A stretch of 64,000 nucleotides of DNA from Allohoeflea poritis (lineage in GTDB: Bacteria; Pseudomonadota; Alphaproteobacteria; Rhizobiales; Rhizobiaceae): contig NZ_JAPJZH010000003.1 of the NCBI RefSeq assembly GCF_027889715.1, forward strand, positions 62,001-126,000. Direction: 5' to 3'. Position numbers and translations under genes: made by a program. Below, in pieces: positions 37,784 to 46,142 of the stretch. The notes under the pieces were generated by a model. It searched no databases. It was not told the DNA's origin and saw only the letters and a list, made by a program, of their open reading frames with translations. Positions within the stretch are counted from its first letter, which is position 1, and each line of letters starts with the position of its first letter.

Positions 37784-38161
37784 TCAGCTTACCTGCGTTC
37801 GTTCGTATTCCAGGCGCGCCGACCGCACCTGATCCATGTGCTCATGTGACCAGTAGACAAGCGGCTTCAGCATCTCCAACAGGCTGCGGCCAAGCGGTGT
37901 CAGCTCATAGGTGACCGCTACCGGCGGCCCCGGATCGACCGTTCGGGTCAGGTATCCGTCACGCTGAAGACCGCGCAGGTTTTCTGTCAAAACGCGTTGT
38001 GTCACATCACCGATACAACGTTTGATCTGTCCAAATCGTTTGGGTTCGTCTTCCAGCGCCAGAACGATGATCATCCGCCATTTGCCCGTGACATTCGAGA
38101 GTACGGAGCGGATTGAGCAGTTCGAAGCTTCGGCTTTGCTTGCCACGCCAACCGGCAACAT
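37784..38161 (-). CDS. HxlR family transcriptional regulator
   Basis: A 125-residue MarR-like winged-helix protein of the HxlR family: CSIRSVLSNVTGKWRMIIVL at the start, FGQIKRCIGDVTQRVLTENL for the recognition region and GYLTRTVDPGPPVAVTYELT for the wing. I place the start at the ATG at 38161, which has GGAGG 5 nt upstream; a longer frame from 38197 has no ribosome site. It is divergent from the tandem NTF2-like protein, which is the likely target. Members often respond to reactive electrophiles or quinones, but nothing here shows the signal. Confidence 0.9.
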   Translation of the reverse strand: MLPVGVASKAEASNCSIRSVLSNVTGKWRMIIVLALEDEPKRFGQIKRCIGDVTQRVLTENLRGLQRDGYLTRTVDPGPPVAVTYELTPLGRSLLEMLKPLVYWSHEHMDQVRSARLEYERTQVS

Positions 38162-38300
38162 GGCGACCTCCGGTGCATAATGGATACCAGCATCCATATT
38201 AGTACCATGTCGACCGATGGCAAGTGCCTGAATTCAATCGCGGTATGCTCTACACAACCATGTTCCCTTTAAGTGCGTAATTGAAACTTGGTGCGTTTTA

Positions 38301-38321
38301 CATACCTTTTATCTGCGTATG
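38301..38321. promoter_or_regulatory. Inverted repeat CATAC-N11-GTATG before the NTF2-like gene
   Basis: Perfect 5-bp arms at 38301-38305 and 38317-38321 lie 25 bp before the NTF2-like ATG, in the gap shared with the HxlR gene. Position and symmetry suit an HxlR dimer, but the arms are short. A direct repeat of GTGCGT nearby (about 38274 and 38291) is another possible element. Confidence 0.3.
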
Positions 38322-38346
38322 CGATTTTTAATTCAGGAGACATTCC

Positions 38347-39117
38347 ATGACACCCAAAGAACTTGTCCTCGCGCTCTTCATGGCGGCCTTTGTCGATCAC
38401 GATCCGGAGGCTGTGCGACAACTGGCGGCCCCCGCCTATATCCAGCACAATCCACAGGTTCCCACCGGCGTTGAAGGGCTGATCGGCCTTATCCCGCTTG
38501 TCGAGCAATCCGGCATGACGGTCACGACGCACCGGGTCATCACGGAAGGCAATTTGGTGGTGCTGCACAACACCTATGAAAACGCCGATGCCTTTGGCGC
38601 TCCCTCGCTGGCGGCCTTCGATGTTTTTCGGGTCGAAGACGGACAGGTGGTCGAGCACTGGGACAATCTCCAACCCATACCCGAAACCACTGTGTCCGGG
38701 CGCGGCATGACGGATGGACCGACGGAAATCACGGATCTCGATCGTACTGGAGAAAACAAGGCGCTCGTTGTCGGTTTTGTCCGTGATGTCCTCGGTGGTG
38801 CGGCACCGGAAAATGTCACCAAATACATGGACCCGGCCGTTTACATGCAGCACAATCCGATGATCGACGACGGGCTGGCCGGGTTGATGGCCGCAATCGA
38901 GACCTTTGCTGCACAAGGACAGGTCATCACCAAATTCGAACCGCAATTCGCCGTCGCCGAGGGGAACTTCGTTTTCGTCGCATCCGACGCGATCATGGGT
39001 GGCGAGCCATGGGCTTTCTTCGATCTCTGGCGGGTGGAAGACGGCAAAATCGTCGAGCACTGGGATGTGGTTTCGCCGATCCCGTCGGAAATGGCGCACG
39101 ACAACGGCAAGTTCTGA
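38347..39117 (+). CDS. Tandem NTF2-like (SnoaL-type) domain protein
   Basis: A 256-residue protein made of two related domains of about 110-120 residues. The repeat is obvious: YIQHNPQVPTGVEGLIGLI and FDVFRVEDGQVVEHWDNLQPIP in the first half match YMQHNPMIDDGLAGLMAAI and FDLWRVEDGKIVEHWDVVSPIP in the second. Single-domain relatives are small NTF2-like or SnoaL-like proteins of mostly unknown reaction. A strong AGGAG precedes the ATG. No signal peptide is seen, so it should be cytosolic. Its divergent HxlR neighbour suggests an inducible detoxification-like role, which is inference. Confidence 0.88.
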   Translation: MTPKELVLALFMAAFVDHDPEAVRQLAAPAYIQHNPQVPTGVEGLIGLIPLVEQSGMTVTTHRVITEGNLVVLHNTYENADAFGAPSLAAFDVFRVEDGQVVEHWDNLQPIPETTVSGRGMTDGPTEITDLDRTGENKALVVGFVRDVLGGAAPENVTKYMDPAVYMQHNPMIDDGLAGLMAAIETFAAQGQVITKFEPQFAVAEGNFVFVASDAIMGGEPWAFFDLWRVEDGKIVEHWDVVSPIPSEMAHDNGKF

Positions 39118-39306
39118 CATCTCAGAAATGCACGATGGGCAGCGACCGAAAGCCTGCCCGTTGTGCGATCAGACATCGACGGGCTTGGGATTAGTATACC
39201 GGAAGAGCTACAGACCATCGTTCGACGACGCCGCAATCAGGAATCCGGTGCCCCATATACAGCCGGCCCGATAGACCGGCGCAAGCGCGGCGGCTATTAA
39301 TGGCGC

Positions 39307-40731
39307 ATGACGAAAGACATTCTTGACCGGTTCGCCGCCATCGTCGGCGCAAAGAACGCGCTGCGCAGCGCGGATGACGCCGCCCCGTACCTTGTTGAGC
39401 CGCGCGGACTCTATCACGACAAGACACCGATGGTGCTGAAGCCCGGATCGGTCGAAGAGGTGTCGCAGATCCTGAGACTTGCCACCGAGACCGGCACGGC
39501 GATCGTGCCGCAAGCGGGCAATACCGGCCATGTGGGCGGCCAGGTCCCGCTTCAGGGAACGCAAAACCAGATTATCCTGTCCGTCTCGCGCCTCAACAAA
39601 ATCCGCGCGGTCGATCCGACCGGCAACACCATGACGGTGGAAGCCGGCTGTGTTCTGGAGGATGTTCACAAGGCCGCCAGCGAAGTTCAGCGCATGTTTC
39701 CGCTGTCGCTCGGCTCGCAGGGCAGTTGCGAGATCGGCGGGAATCTTTCGACCAATGCCGGCGGCACGGCGGTGCTCGCCTATGGCAATACGCGGCAGCT
39801 CTGCCTCGGTCTCGAGGCCGTGCTGCCGACCGGCGAGATCTGGAACGGGCTGCGCCGGCTGAAGAAGGACAATACGGGCTACGATCTGCGCGACCTCTTC
39901 ATCGGCGCGGAAGGAACGCTCGGTGTCATCACCGCGGCGGTGCTGAAGCTGTTCCCGGTCCCGGAAGGCCATCAGGTGGCGATTGCCGGGCTCGACAGTC
40001 CCGAAACGGCGCTGAAGGTGCTGAAACTGGCGGAGCGGCATTGTGGCGGCGCCCTCACCGGCTTCGAGCTGATGCCGCGCATCGGCGTGGAGTTCACCGT
40101 CGCGCATATTCCCGGAAACCGCGACCCGTTGACCGGCAAATACCCCTGGTACGTGCTTATCGACATCTCGTCCGGGCAGTCGCAGGACGCAGCCGATGCC
40201 ATGATGCAGGCGGTGCTGGAAGACGCACTTTCCGGGGGGCTGATCGGCGATGCGGTCATCGCCCAGTCGGACACGCAGCGCGCGGAATTCTGGCGCCTGC
40301 GCGAAACCATGTCGGAATCGCAGAAACACGAGGGCGCGTCGATCAAGCACGACGTCTCGGTGCCGGTGGCCGAGATCCCGCACTTCATGGCCAGGGCCGA
40401 CGCCGCGGTGCGCGCCGCCATGCCGGATGCGCGGCTCTTCGCCTTCGGCCATATGGGCGACGGCAATATCCACTACAATATCTCGCAGCCGGAAGGCGCA
40501 GACCCCGAGGCCTATCTCGCGCGGCGCTTCGAGATCAACGCGCTGGTCTACGACATTGCCCTCGAACTCGGAGGGTCGATCTCGGCCGAACACGGCATCG
40601 GGCAGATGAAGCGCGACCGGCTGGCGGCAATCCGCGAACCGATCGAGATCGACCTGATGCGGCGCATCAAGGCGGCCTTCGACCCGGCGGGGATCATGAA
40701 TCCGGGCAAGGTGGTCGCCCTGCCCGACTGA
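39307..40731 (+). CDS. FAD-binding D-2-hydroxyacid dehydrogenase (D2HGDH/GlcD-like)
   Basis: A 474-residue flavoprotein of the VAO family. The FAD-binding domain (about residues 35-215) has PQAGNTGHVGGQVPLQ and LGSQGSCEIGGNLSTNAGG; the C-terminal cap has FGHMGDGNIHYNIS, SAEHGIGQMKRD and FDPAGIMNPGK. This set is shared by D-2-hydroxyglutarate and D-lactate dehydrogenases, and the exact substrate is not decided by eye; the length fits D2HGDH-type enzymes. Such enzymes pass electrons to ETF or quinone. If the nearby Kor complex works on 2-oxoglutarate this enzyme would produce its substrate, but no operon links them. Confidence 0.88.
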   Translation: MTKDILDRFAAIVGAKNALRSADDAAPYLVEPRGLYHDKTPMVLKPGSVEEVSQILRLATETGTAIVPQAGNTGHVGGQVPLQGTQNQIILSVSRLNKIRAVDPTGNTMTVEAGCVLEDVHKAASEVQRMFPLSLGSQGSCEIGGNLSTNAGGTAVLAYGNTRQLCLGLEAVLPTGEIWNGLRRLKKDNTGYDLRDLFIGAEGTLGVITAAVLKLFPVPEGHQVAIAGLDSPETALKVLKLAERHCGGALTGFELMPRIGVEFTVAHIPGNRDPLTGKYPWYVLIDISSGQSQDAADAMMQAVLEDALSGGLIGDAVIAQSDTQRAEFWRLRETMSESQKHEGASIKHDVSVPVAEIPHFMARADAAVRAAMPDARLFAFGHMGDGNIHYNISQPEGADPEAYLARRFEINALVYDIALELGGSISAEHGIGQMKRDRLAAIREPIEIDLMRRIKAAFDPAGIMNPGKVVALPD

Positions 40732-40940
40732 CCGGTTCCGCCGCACGGCAGCCGGCCGAAACCGTCCCGATTAAAAAAAGATTATCGCCTGTTTGAATTC
40801 GCTAACCATTTGCGAAAGCAGCATTTTCTTAACCGTAGATATTAAGCCGGGTCGAAGGGAATTCGCGTAAGTTGCTGATTGCAAGAGGACAAAAGTCCCG
40901 CACCGGATTGATCCGGCTCTCAGAAGAGACAGAGGCAATT

Positions 40941-41507
40941 ATGACGAACACATTGCGCAAACCGGCCTGGGCCGGAGACGAATTGCGACTGGACCCGGCA
41001 CGTTTTCCGCAGCAGGTCACCTATGCGTCGCGGCAGGATACGGACGGGGTCACATTCACGCTGGACAAGCGCGGCGCGGTGTTGCGCCGGACGCTGCCGC
41101 AAAGCGGCCTGCCGCTTTCCATCGCCTTGCCGGCGCGGGCCTTCAAGGGCATTGCCGCGCGCGCCATGGATCACGGCGACGGCACGGTGACCGTGACCCT
41201 GGAACTGCATCACCAGGACAACGATCTGTGCGTGCCGCTGCTGGTCGCGCATGATCTCGACGACATTGCCGCCGACTGGCACACTTGGTCGGAGATCTAC
41301 AAATTGCCGATGCTGATGATCGATGCGGATGGGACGGCCAGCCCGCTGGACGATCAGCTCGGGCCGATCAAGAAGAAAGATACAAAGCCGCGCAGGCGTC
41401 ATGCCGCGCTGTCCGGCCGCCGGCCGCGCTTCCTGATGCGCCGCAGCACCGGTACGCTGGGCGTGCGCATGGCGATCAAGGGTGAGGAAATCATCGCTCG
41501 CCGCTAG
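40941..41507 (+). CDS. DUF6101 family protein
   Basis: A 188-residue protein conserved in Rhizobiales as DUF6101, to my recollection. It starts at the ATG at 40941 with AGAGG upstream, and reads as a compact alpha/beta domain (GDELRLDPARFPQQVTY, SIALPARAFKGIAARAMDHG, VTVTLELHHQDNDLCVPLLV) followed by a basic tail (about residues 145-188). No signal peptide or catalytic motif is seen. A strong terminator follows, so it is probably a single-gene unit. TTAACC motifs lie upstream (40829-40834). Confidence 0.65.
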   Translation: MTNTLRKPAWAGDELRLDPARFPQQVTYASRQDTDGVTFTLDKRGAVLRRTLPQSGLPLSIALPARAFKGIAARAMDHGDGTVTVTLELHHQDNDLCVPLLVAHDLDDIAADWHTWSEIYKLPMLMIDADGTASPLDDQLGPIKKKDTKPRRRHAALSGRRPRFLMRRSTGTLGVRMAIKGEEIIARR

Positions 41508-41537
41508 AACGGCCGGACATCAACTTTCAAACAAATG

Positions 41538-41577
41538 AGCCGCGATCGCACAGCCCGTGCGGTCGCGGCTTTGTTTT
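41538..41577 (+). terminator. Rho-independent terminator after the DUF6101 gene
   Basis: Arms 41538-41551 and 41557-41570 pair over 14 bp with one G-U pair around a 5-base loop, followed by TTGTTTT. On the other strand the hairpin is followed by TTTGTTTG-like sequence, so it may also stop the convergent ABC permease transcript. Confidence 0.85.
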
Positions 41578-41601
41578 GCGGTCGATTGCGGCTTTCCGCC
41601 G

Positions 41602-43128
41602 TCAGGCTTCGCGCGGCCGGATCGTCCAGACGAAGACAAGGACGCCAACCGCCATCAGGGCGGACACGGCAGCCAGCCCGTTGCCGAGCGCGGCAAGCGC
41701 GGCCGTTCCCGCCCAGCTGATGGATGAAAACGCTTCGGCCAGTGTCGCGATCTTCGAGGAGGCATGGCGGTGGCGAAAGTGGCTTCGCTTCGCCTGGGCA
41801 CGGAACCAGACCTGCATCGCGGTGGCAGCGGAGGCCGACAGGACAAGGCAGATGGCGGTGATCAGCGCGGCGTGCAAATCGACAAGGCCGAGGAACAGGA
41901 CAATCGGCGCAACGGCAAGGCCCACGGCGATGAGCACCGCCTCGATCTTGGCCTGCAGGGCGACATTGGAGGACATCGGCGCGGTCTCCACGAGATCCGG
42001 CGCATCCTCGCCGCAAAGGGTCAGCCAAGCGAGCCCGCCCGCGAGCTGGCCCGATGCCATCACGACGACGGGCACGACGACGATGACGGCGCCGATATCC
42101 GATCCGTAATTGCGCCAAAGCAGGAAGGCCGGCACCAGCAGATACAGCATCTGCATGAGTGTCTGCGACAACAGCCATGGATCGCGCGCCAGCAGCACCA
42201 GTTCCTTTCGCCGCAGCGTACGGCGAACCGTCCCGGCGCGGAACCGCGCCGGCCGCCGCGCATTGACCGTGTTGTGTTCGCTGACGCCAACCGTCGAGAG
42301 CGCAAGCGCCGCGAAGCGCGAGGAATAGGCCCAGATCGACAGGCCCAGAATGCCGAAGCCTGCGACACAGAAGGCCAGCACCGCCAAAGCATCGCCCAGC
42401 ATTGCGCGCGCCGGTATCCAGATGGGCGAAGCGGGACCGGGAAGGCTGACGGTCAGTTCCGGCGAGGTCAGGACGCTGAGGCGCGACAGATTGCCGAAAT
42501 AGACGATGGCGACGAGCTGCATGGCGATCGCGAAGCCGGCACCGATAACTGCGGCAATGATCTGGGCGATAAAGCGGGTGCGCCGGGGTCCGACCGTGCG
42601 GAACAGGACAACGGCGACAATGAGGGCAATCGCCGTCGCGATGGCTGACATGGACAGCAGCGCAAAATAGCCGAGCAGCCAGACCGGGCTTTCCAGCACC
42701 GCCATGACGTTGAAGAACGGCGCGACGAGGGCGGCCGACATGACAACGCTCATCAATGCCACCGCGCAGAAACGCACGATGAAGATACGCGCCGATGGCG
42801 CGGGCGACGTCAGAATGAGATCGAGGTCGGCACGCGCGTAGAATGCACGGGTCACCATTTCGAGCGACTGCGACACCATCAGGCTCAGCGAAACCAGCGC
42901 ACAGCCCGAAACGAAGATGAAGACCGCACGCGGATCGGTCTCTGCAAGATTGACCGTATCGGTCACCGTGAACCAGGCGACGACATGCATGCCGATGAGG
43001 AAACCCGCCAGCGCAAGGCCGACAAAAATCTTGCGGCGCGGCTTTCCGCGCAGGACAAGAGCCGTCCAGTCACGCCAGAAAAGGCCGATCTCGTGGCGCG
43101 CGAACCAGGCGAGCGAGGCGCTGGACAT
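41602..43128 (-). CDS. ABC transporter permease (ABC-2-like)
   Basis: A 508-residue membrane protein with about twelve hydrophobic helices, no signal peptide and a cytoplasmic linker rich in arginine (ARRPARFRAGTVRRTLRRKE, about residues 288-307). It pairs with the ATPase gene upstream through a TAATG stop-start overlap, so the two form one exporter. The helices after LLARDPWLLSQTLMQMLYL and near the C-terminus resemble ABC-2-type permeases. The exported substrate is unknown. It converges on the terminator at 41538-41577. Confidence 0.82.
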   Translation of the reverse strand: MSSASLAWFARHEIGLFWRDWTALVLRGKPRRKIFVGLALAGFLIGMHVVAWFTVTDTVNLAETDPRAVFIFVSGCALVSLSLMVSQSLEMVTRAFYARADLDLILTSPAPSARIFIVRFCAVALMSVVMSAALVAPFFNVMAVLESPVWLLGYFALLSMSAIATAIALIVAVVLFRTVGPRRTRFIAQIIAAVIGAGFAIAMQLVAIVYFGNLSRLSVLTSPELTVSLPGPASPIWIPARAMLGDALAVLAFCVAGFGILGLSIWAYSSRFAALALSTVGVSEHNTVNARRPARFRAGTVRRTLRRKELVLLARDPWLLSQTLMQMLYLLVPAFLLWRNYGSDIGAVIVVVPVVVMASGQLAGGLAWLTLCGEDAPDLVETAPMSSNVALQAKIEAVLIAVGLAVAPIVLFLGLVDLHAALITAICLVLSASAATAMQVWFRAQAKRSHFRHRHASSKIATLAEAFSSISWAGTAALAALGNGLAAVSALMAVGVLVFVWTIRPREA

Positions 43129-43904
43129 TACGCGGCCGCCTCGCCGGCTTCCTGACCGCCCTCGGCAACCAAGTCGAGAAAGATCTCCTCGAGGTTCGAG
43201 CCGTCACGGCCCGATCTGGTGCGCAGTTCCTCCAGCGTTCCTTCCGCAATCAGCCGGCCGCGATCGATCACGCCGATGCGGCGGGCCATGCGCTCCGCGA
43301 CTTCCAGAATATGGGTGGTCATGATGACGGTGACACCGCCGGCGACCCGCTCCTGCAACACGCTCTTGACCTGGCGGGCGGAGCCGGCATCGAGCCCGGT
43401 GAGCGGCTCGTCAAGGATGATCAGCCGCGGCTCGTGCACCAGCGCGCCGGCAAGCGCCACCTTCTGGCGCATGCCCTTGGAAAATCCTCCGCAACGCTCA
43501 TGGGCATGGGGCGCAAGCCCCAGAAGTTCGAGCAGTTCGGCGCTGCGCGCCTCGGCAATGCGCGGATCGACACTCCAGAGCCCGGCGACGAATTCGAGAT
43601 ATTCGTAAGGAGACAGCTTGTCGTAGATCATCGGCTCGTCGGAGACCCAGGCGACGACACGCTTGGCTTCCACGGCATTGAACAGGGCGTCGATGCCGTA
43701 AATGGAGATGGAACCGGAATCGGGCGGCAGCAGGCCCGCGACCATGCGCAACGTCGTCGTCTTGCCGGCCCCGTTCGGGCCGAGCAGCGCATAGAACTCG
43801 CCGCCGGCAACGCTCAGGTCGAGCCCGCAAACGGCAGGCTTGTCGAAACTCTTGTGGAGACCGGCTATGGACAAAGCCGGCGCGTCTGGCTGCTGGACAG
43901 TCAT
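43128..43904 (-). CDS. ABC transporter ATP-binding protein
   Basis: A 258-residue ATPase. Walker A is LLGPNGAGKTTTLRM (about residues 40-54), the Q-loop is in WVSDEPMIYDKL, and the signature and Walker B segments are GGFSKGMRQKVALAGALVHE and RLIILDEPLTGLD, with the switch histidine in IMTTHILEVAERM. It belongs to the CcmA/NatA-like exporter subfamily. Its stop overlaps the permease start (TAATG), giving a two-gene exporter. Nothing in the flanks identifies the cargo. Confidence 0.95.
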   Translation of the reverse strand: MTVQQPDAPALSIAGLHKSFDKPAVCGLDLSVAGGEFYALLGPNGAGKTTTLRMVAGLLPPDSGSISIYGIDALFNAVEAKRVVAWVSDEPMIYDKLSPYEYLEFVAGLWSVDPRIAEARSAELLELLGLAPHAHERCGGFSKGMRQKVALAGALVHEPRLIILDEPLTGLDAGSARQVKSVLQERVAGGVTVIMTTHILEVAERMARRIGVIDRGRLIAEGTLEELRTRSGRDGSNLEEIFLDLVAEGGQEAGEAAA

Positions 43905-44059
43905 GCGTTTTCCCGAACCACCTGGGCCGGCCGGCGCGGGATTGCACCGCCGGTCCGCGTTTGAGAATTAGCGCAAGCGCGTTGAGACCAGGTAAACGGC
44001 GCGTTTCAAATCCGAGGCATCAGCCGGCAACAGCCAGACAGGTTCCGCAGGCGCAAGTG

Positions 44060-44467
44060 CTACAGATGGCTGAATTCGAACTCGTCGCAGGAAAGCCCGA
44101 GCTCGGAAAGCCCTTCCTCGAGATAATCGGCAAGCATGGGCATTCCGAGCAGATATTGCGCCGTGCGATCGTTACTCGCGTCCGTCGCCTGGGCGCGAAT
44201 ATCGTCCCAGTCATTGCGGTCGTAATCGTCGTCGCGTCCAAGCCAGGCAAGCGCCACGAGATCGATCTGCTCATCGACAGTGAGCGATGAAATGAACGAG
44301 GTCAGTTCTTCTTCGACCGGGTCGTCGCGATGGCTCTCAAGCACCGCGTACATTGCATCGTCAGAGGCATTCGATCCCGGGTCGGGATCGGTGACGGCAT
44401 CCTTCACGTCGAATGCACGGGCCTTGATAATCGTGAAGCAAACCTTTTCCGTGGAAATTTCCAGCAT
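44060..44467 (-). CDS. DUF3775 domain-containing protein
   Basis: A 135-residue acidic cytosolic protein: LEISTEKVCFTIIKARAFDV at the start, then an acidic stretch with VLESHRDDPVEEELTSFISS and LTVDEQIDLVALAWLGRDD, and a C-terminal QYLLGMPMLADYLEEGLSEL. This is the DUF3775 pattern, of unknown function. The start at 44467 has a GGAGG 8 nt upstream; an ATG five codons earlier overlaps that site. It is divergent from the HPF/RaiA gene across a perfect FNR/FixK box, so both may respond to oxygen limitation. Confidence 0.82.
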   Translation of the reverse strand: MLEISTEKVCFTIIKARAFDVKDAVTDPDPGSNASDDAMYAVLESHRDDPVEEELTSFISSLTVDEQIDLVALAWLGRDDDYDRNDWDDIRAQATDASNDRTAQYLLGMPMLADYLEEGLSELGLSCDEFEFSHL

Positions 44468-44555
44468 TTTGCAATCCTCCATGCGAGGGCAATCGGACGG
44501 CCCGCACGCTTGCGGTGCCTTTCAGAAAAACTACATGAAATTGAGGGCGGCAGAT

Positions 44556-44569
44556 TTGAGATGGGTCAA
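44556..44569. promoter_or_regulatory. Degenerate FNR/FixK-type box (DUF3775 side)
   Basis: TTGAGATGGGTCAA keeps the TTGA-N6-TCAA core of FNR-family operators but lacks the inner T and A. Its centre is about 95 bp before the DUF3775 start and 58 bp from the perfect box at 44614-44627. It is weaker than that box. Confidence 0.35.
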
Positions 44570-44613
44570 ATCGACTATCTGTTTCCTGCAGCTGATGACG
44601 GGCGCGGATGGTC

Positions 44614-44627
44614 TTGATCCAAATCAA
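44614..44627. promoter_or_regulatory. FNR/FixK box TTGAT-N4-ATCAA
   Basis: TTGATCCAAATCAA matches the consensus of FNR, FnrL and FixK operators at every defined base. It is centred about 71 bp before the HPF/RaiA start codon; if placed at -41.5 the transcript would start near 44662 with a leader of about 30 nt. This predicts activation under low oxygen. Confidence 0.72.
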
Positions 44628-44691
44628 AGCAGCCGGCTGCGCGAGCGCGCAGGATCGCCGGCAACAGCTTTGAAATGCGGAGTACAGGAAT

Positions 44692-45024
44692 ATGCAAGTT
44701 CAGCCGAAAATCAGTTTTCATGGCATGGATCATTCACCGGCGGTGGAAGCCCGCGTCATGGAGCGCATCGAAAAGCTGGAGGAGTATCACAAACGCATCG
44801 TGTCCTGCCGCGTCGCGATCTCGGCGCCGCACCGGCACAGCCGCAAGGGCAAGATCTTCGACGTGCGTATCGACGTGGGTGTGCCCGGCCGCGAAATCAT
44901 CGTCAACCGGGAGCCCGGCAAGAATCACGCCCATGAGGATGTCTATGTGGCGGTCCGCGATGCCTTCAACGCGGCCCATCGGCAACTCGAGGACCATTTC
45001 GGGAAAAGAGCTGCTTCCGCGTAG
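44692..45024 (+). CDS. HPF/RaiA family ribosome-associated protein
   Basis: A 110-residue ribosome-hibernation-type protein: PKISFHGMDHSPAVEARVME, KRIVSCRVAISAPHRHSRKG and the C-terminal HEDVYVAVRDAFNAAHRQLED of the HPF/YfiA fold. It lacks the long C-terminal dimerisation domain of the long HPF typical of alphaproteobacteria, so it is a short RaiA-like paralogue. Binding at the 30S decoding centre to pause translation is the family role. A perfect FNR/FixK box lies upstream, suggesting induction at low oxygen. Confidence 0.87.
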   Translation: MQVQPKISFHGMDHSPAVEARVMERIEKLEEYHKRIVSCRVAISAPHRHSRKGKIFDVRIDVGVPGREIIVNREPGKNHAHEDVYVAVRDAFNAAHRQLEDHFGKRAASA

Positions 45025-45054
45025 AGGAACACGCAACGTCGGTAACGACGTCGT

Positions 45055-46014
45055 CTAGATCAGATTGACGCCAACCCCGGCGCAAAGTCCGAGGAAAATT
45101 GCCAGGCCGACCCGGTTGTTGGACTTGAACAGCGCCAGGCACTGGTCGCCGTCATCGATATCGACGACGGCGATCTGCCATGCGAGCATCAGTCCGGCGA
45201 CGGCAAGCCCCGCGTAGGCCGGCCAAGATGCGCCGGCCAGCCATATGGACAGGGCAATGAAGAAGATCGACGCCGCGTAGATGCCGGTCAGCCACGCCTT
45301 GGTGCGATCCCCGAACAGCCGCGCCGTTGAACGCACGCCGATGAGCGCATCATCTTCCTTGTCCTGATGGGCGTAAAGCGTATCGTAGCCGATCGTCCAG
45401 AGCACCGCGCCGACATAGAGCGCCACCGGCGCCGTTCCGAGGCTGCCGAAGGCCCCTGCCCAGCCCATCAGCGCGCCCCAGGAAAAGGCCAGACCGAGAA
45501 AGAATTGCGGCCAGTCGGTGAACCGCTTGGCAAAGGGATAGATGGCCACCACCGCCAGCGAGCAGATGCCGAGCACGATGGCAAACAGGTTGAACTGTAG
45601 CAGCACGACGAGACCGACAAACGCCTGCACGACCATGAAGACCTTGGCCTGCATGCGGGTCACGCGACCGGACGGCAGCGGGCGCGAGCGCGTGCGTGCC
45701 ACCTGCATGTCGATATCGTGATCGACAAGGTCGTTATAGGTGCAGCCCGCACCGCGCATGGCGACAGCGCCGATGAGGAAAAGCAGCAGATGGCCGATCA
45801 CCAGCCCCGGCTGAAGCGGCCCTGACAGCGTCTGCGCGTTGGCGGCCAGCATGGTCGACCACCAGCATGGCCACAACAGCAACTGCCAGCCGATCGGGCG
45901 GTCCCAGCGGGCCAGCTGGGCATAGGGCCACAGCCACGGCGGCAGCAGCCGGTAGGCCAGATTGTCAGACGGTGCGTCCGCGACACGGCCGGTCTCTGTC
46001 GACAGGTCCTGCAT
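45055..46014 (-). CDS. ubiA: 4-hydroxybenzoate octaprenyltransferase
   Basis: UbiA attaches the polyprenyl tail to 4-hydroxybenzoate in ubiquinone synthesis, an inner-membrane step. The 319-residue protein has the first aspartate-rich motif YNDLVDHDIDMQVARTRSRP (about residues 93-112) and the second in YAHQDKEDDALIGVRSTARL, plus eight to nine helices. The ATG at 46014 begins the natural N-terminus; the longer frame to 46077 has no ribosome site. The IspB encoded at 56-57 kb would supply its polyprenyl diphosphate. Its 3' end faces the HPF gene. Confidence 0.95.
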   Translation of the reverse strand: MQDLSTETGRVADAPSDNLAYRLLPPWLWPYAQLARWDRPIGWQLLLWPCWWSTMLAANAQTLSGPLQPGLVIGHLLLFLIGAVAMRGAGCTYNDLVDHDIDMQVARTRSRPLPSGRVTRMQAKVFMVVQAFVGLVVLLQFNLFAIVLGICSLAVVAIYPFAKRFTDWPQFFLGLAFSWGALMGWAGAFGSLGTAPVALYVGAVLWTIGYDTLYAHQDKEDDALIGVRSTARLFGDRTKAWLTGIYAASIFFIALSIWLAGASWPAYAGLAVAGLMLAWQIAVVDIDDGDQCLALFKSNNRVGLAIFLGLCAGVGVNLI

Positions 46015-46099
46015 GCGGATTTGGTGCCAGCACGACGAGCAAAAAGTCAAGCCCGTCGCGGCGGCCCGGAAAGGCAAAGCCGATCCCCAAAAGGCAAGA

Positions 46100-46118
46100 C
46101 GGCCGCCAAAGGCGGCCG
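46100..46118 (-). terminator. Hairpin after the alpha/beta hydrolase gene
   Basis: Eight-base arms CGGCCGCC and GGCGGCCG enclose a three-base loop, just past the hydrolase stop on the minus strand. Downstream on that strand is TCTTGCCTTTT, a weak U-tract, so it is a probable but imperfect terminator. Confidence 0.5.
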
Positions 46119-46142
46119 CGCATCTGGACTGCGATATCCGCC

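Noticed and set aside
39208-40746. 512-codon minus-strand open frame
   Set aside because: Antisense to the D-2-hydroxyacid dehydrogenase; no signature and no ribosome-binding site of note.
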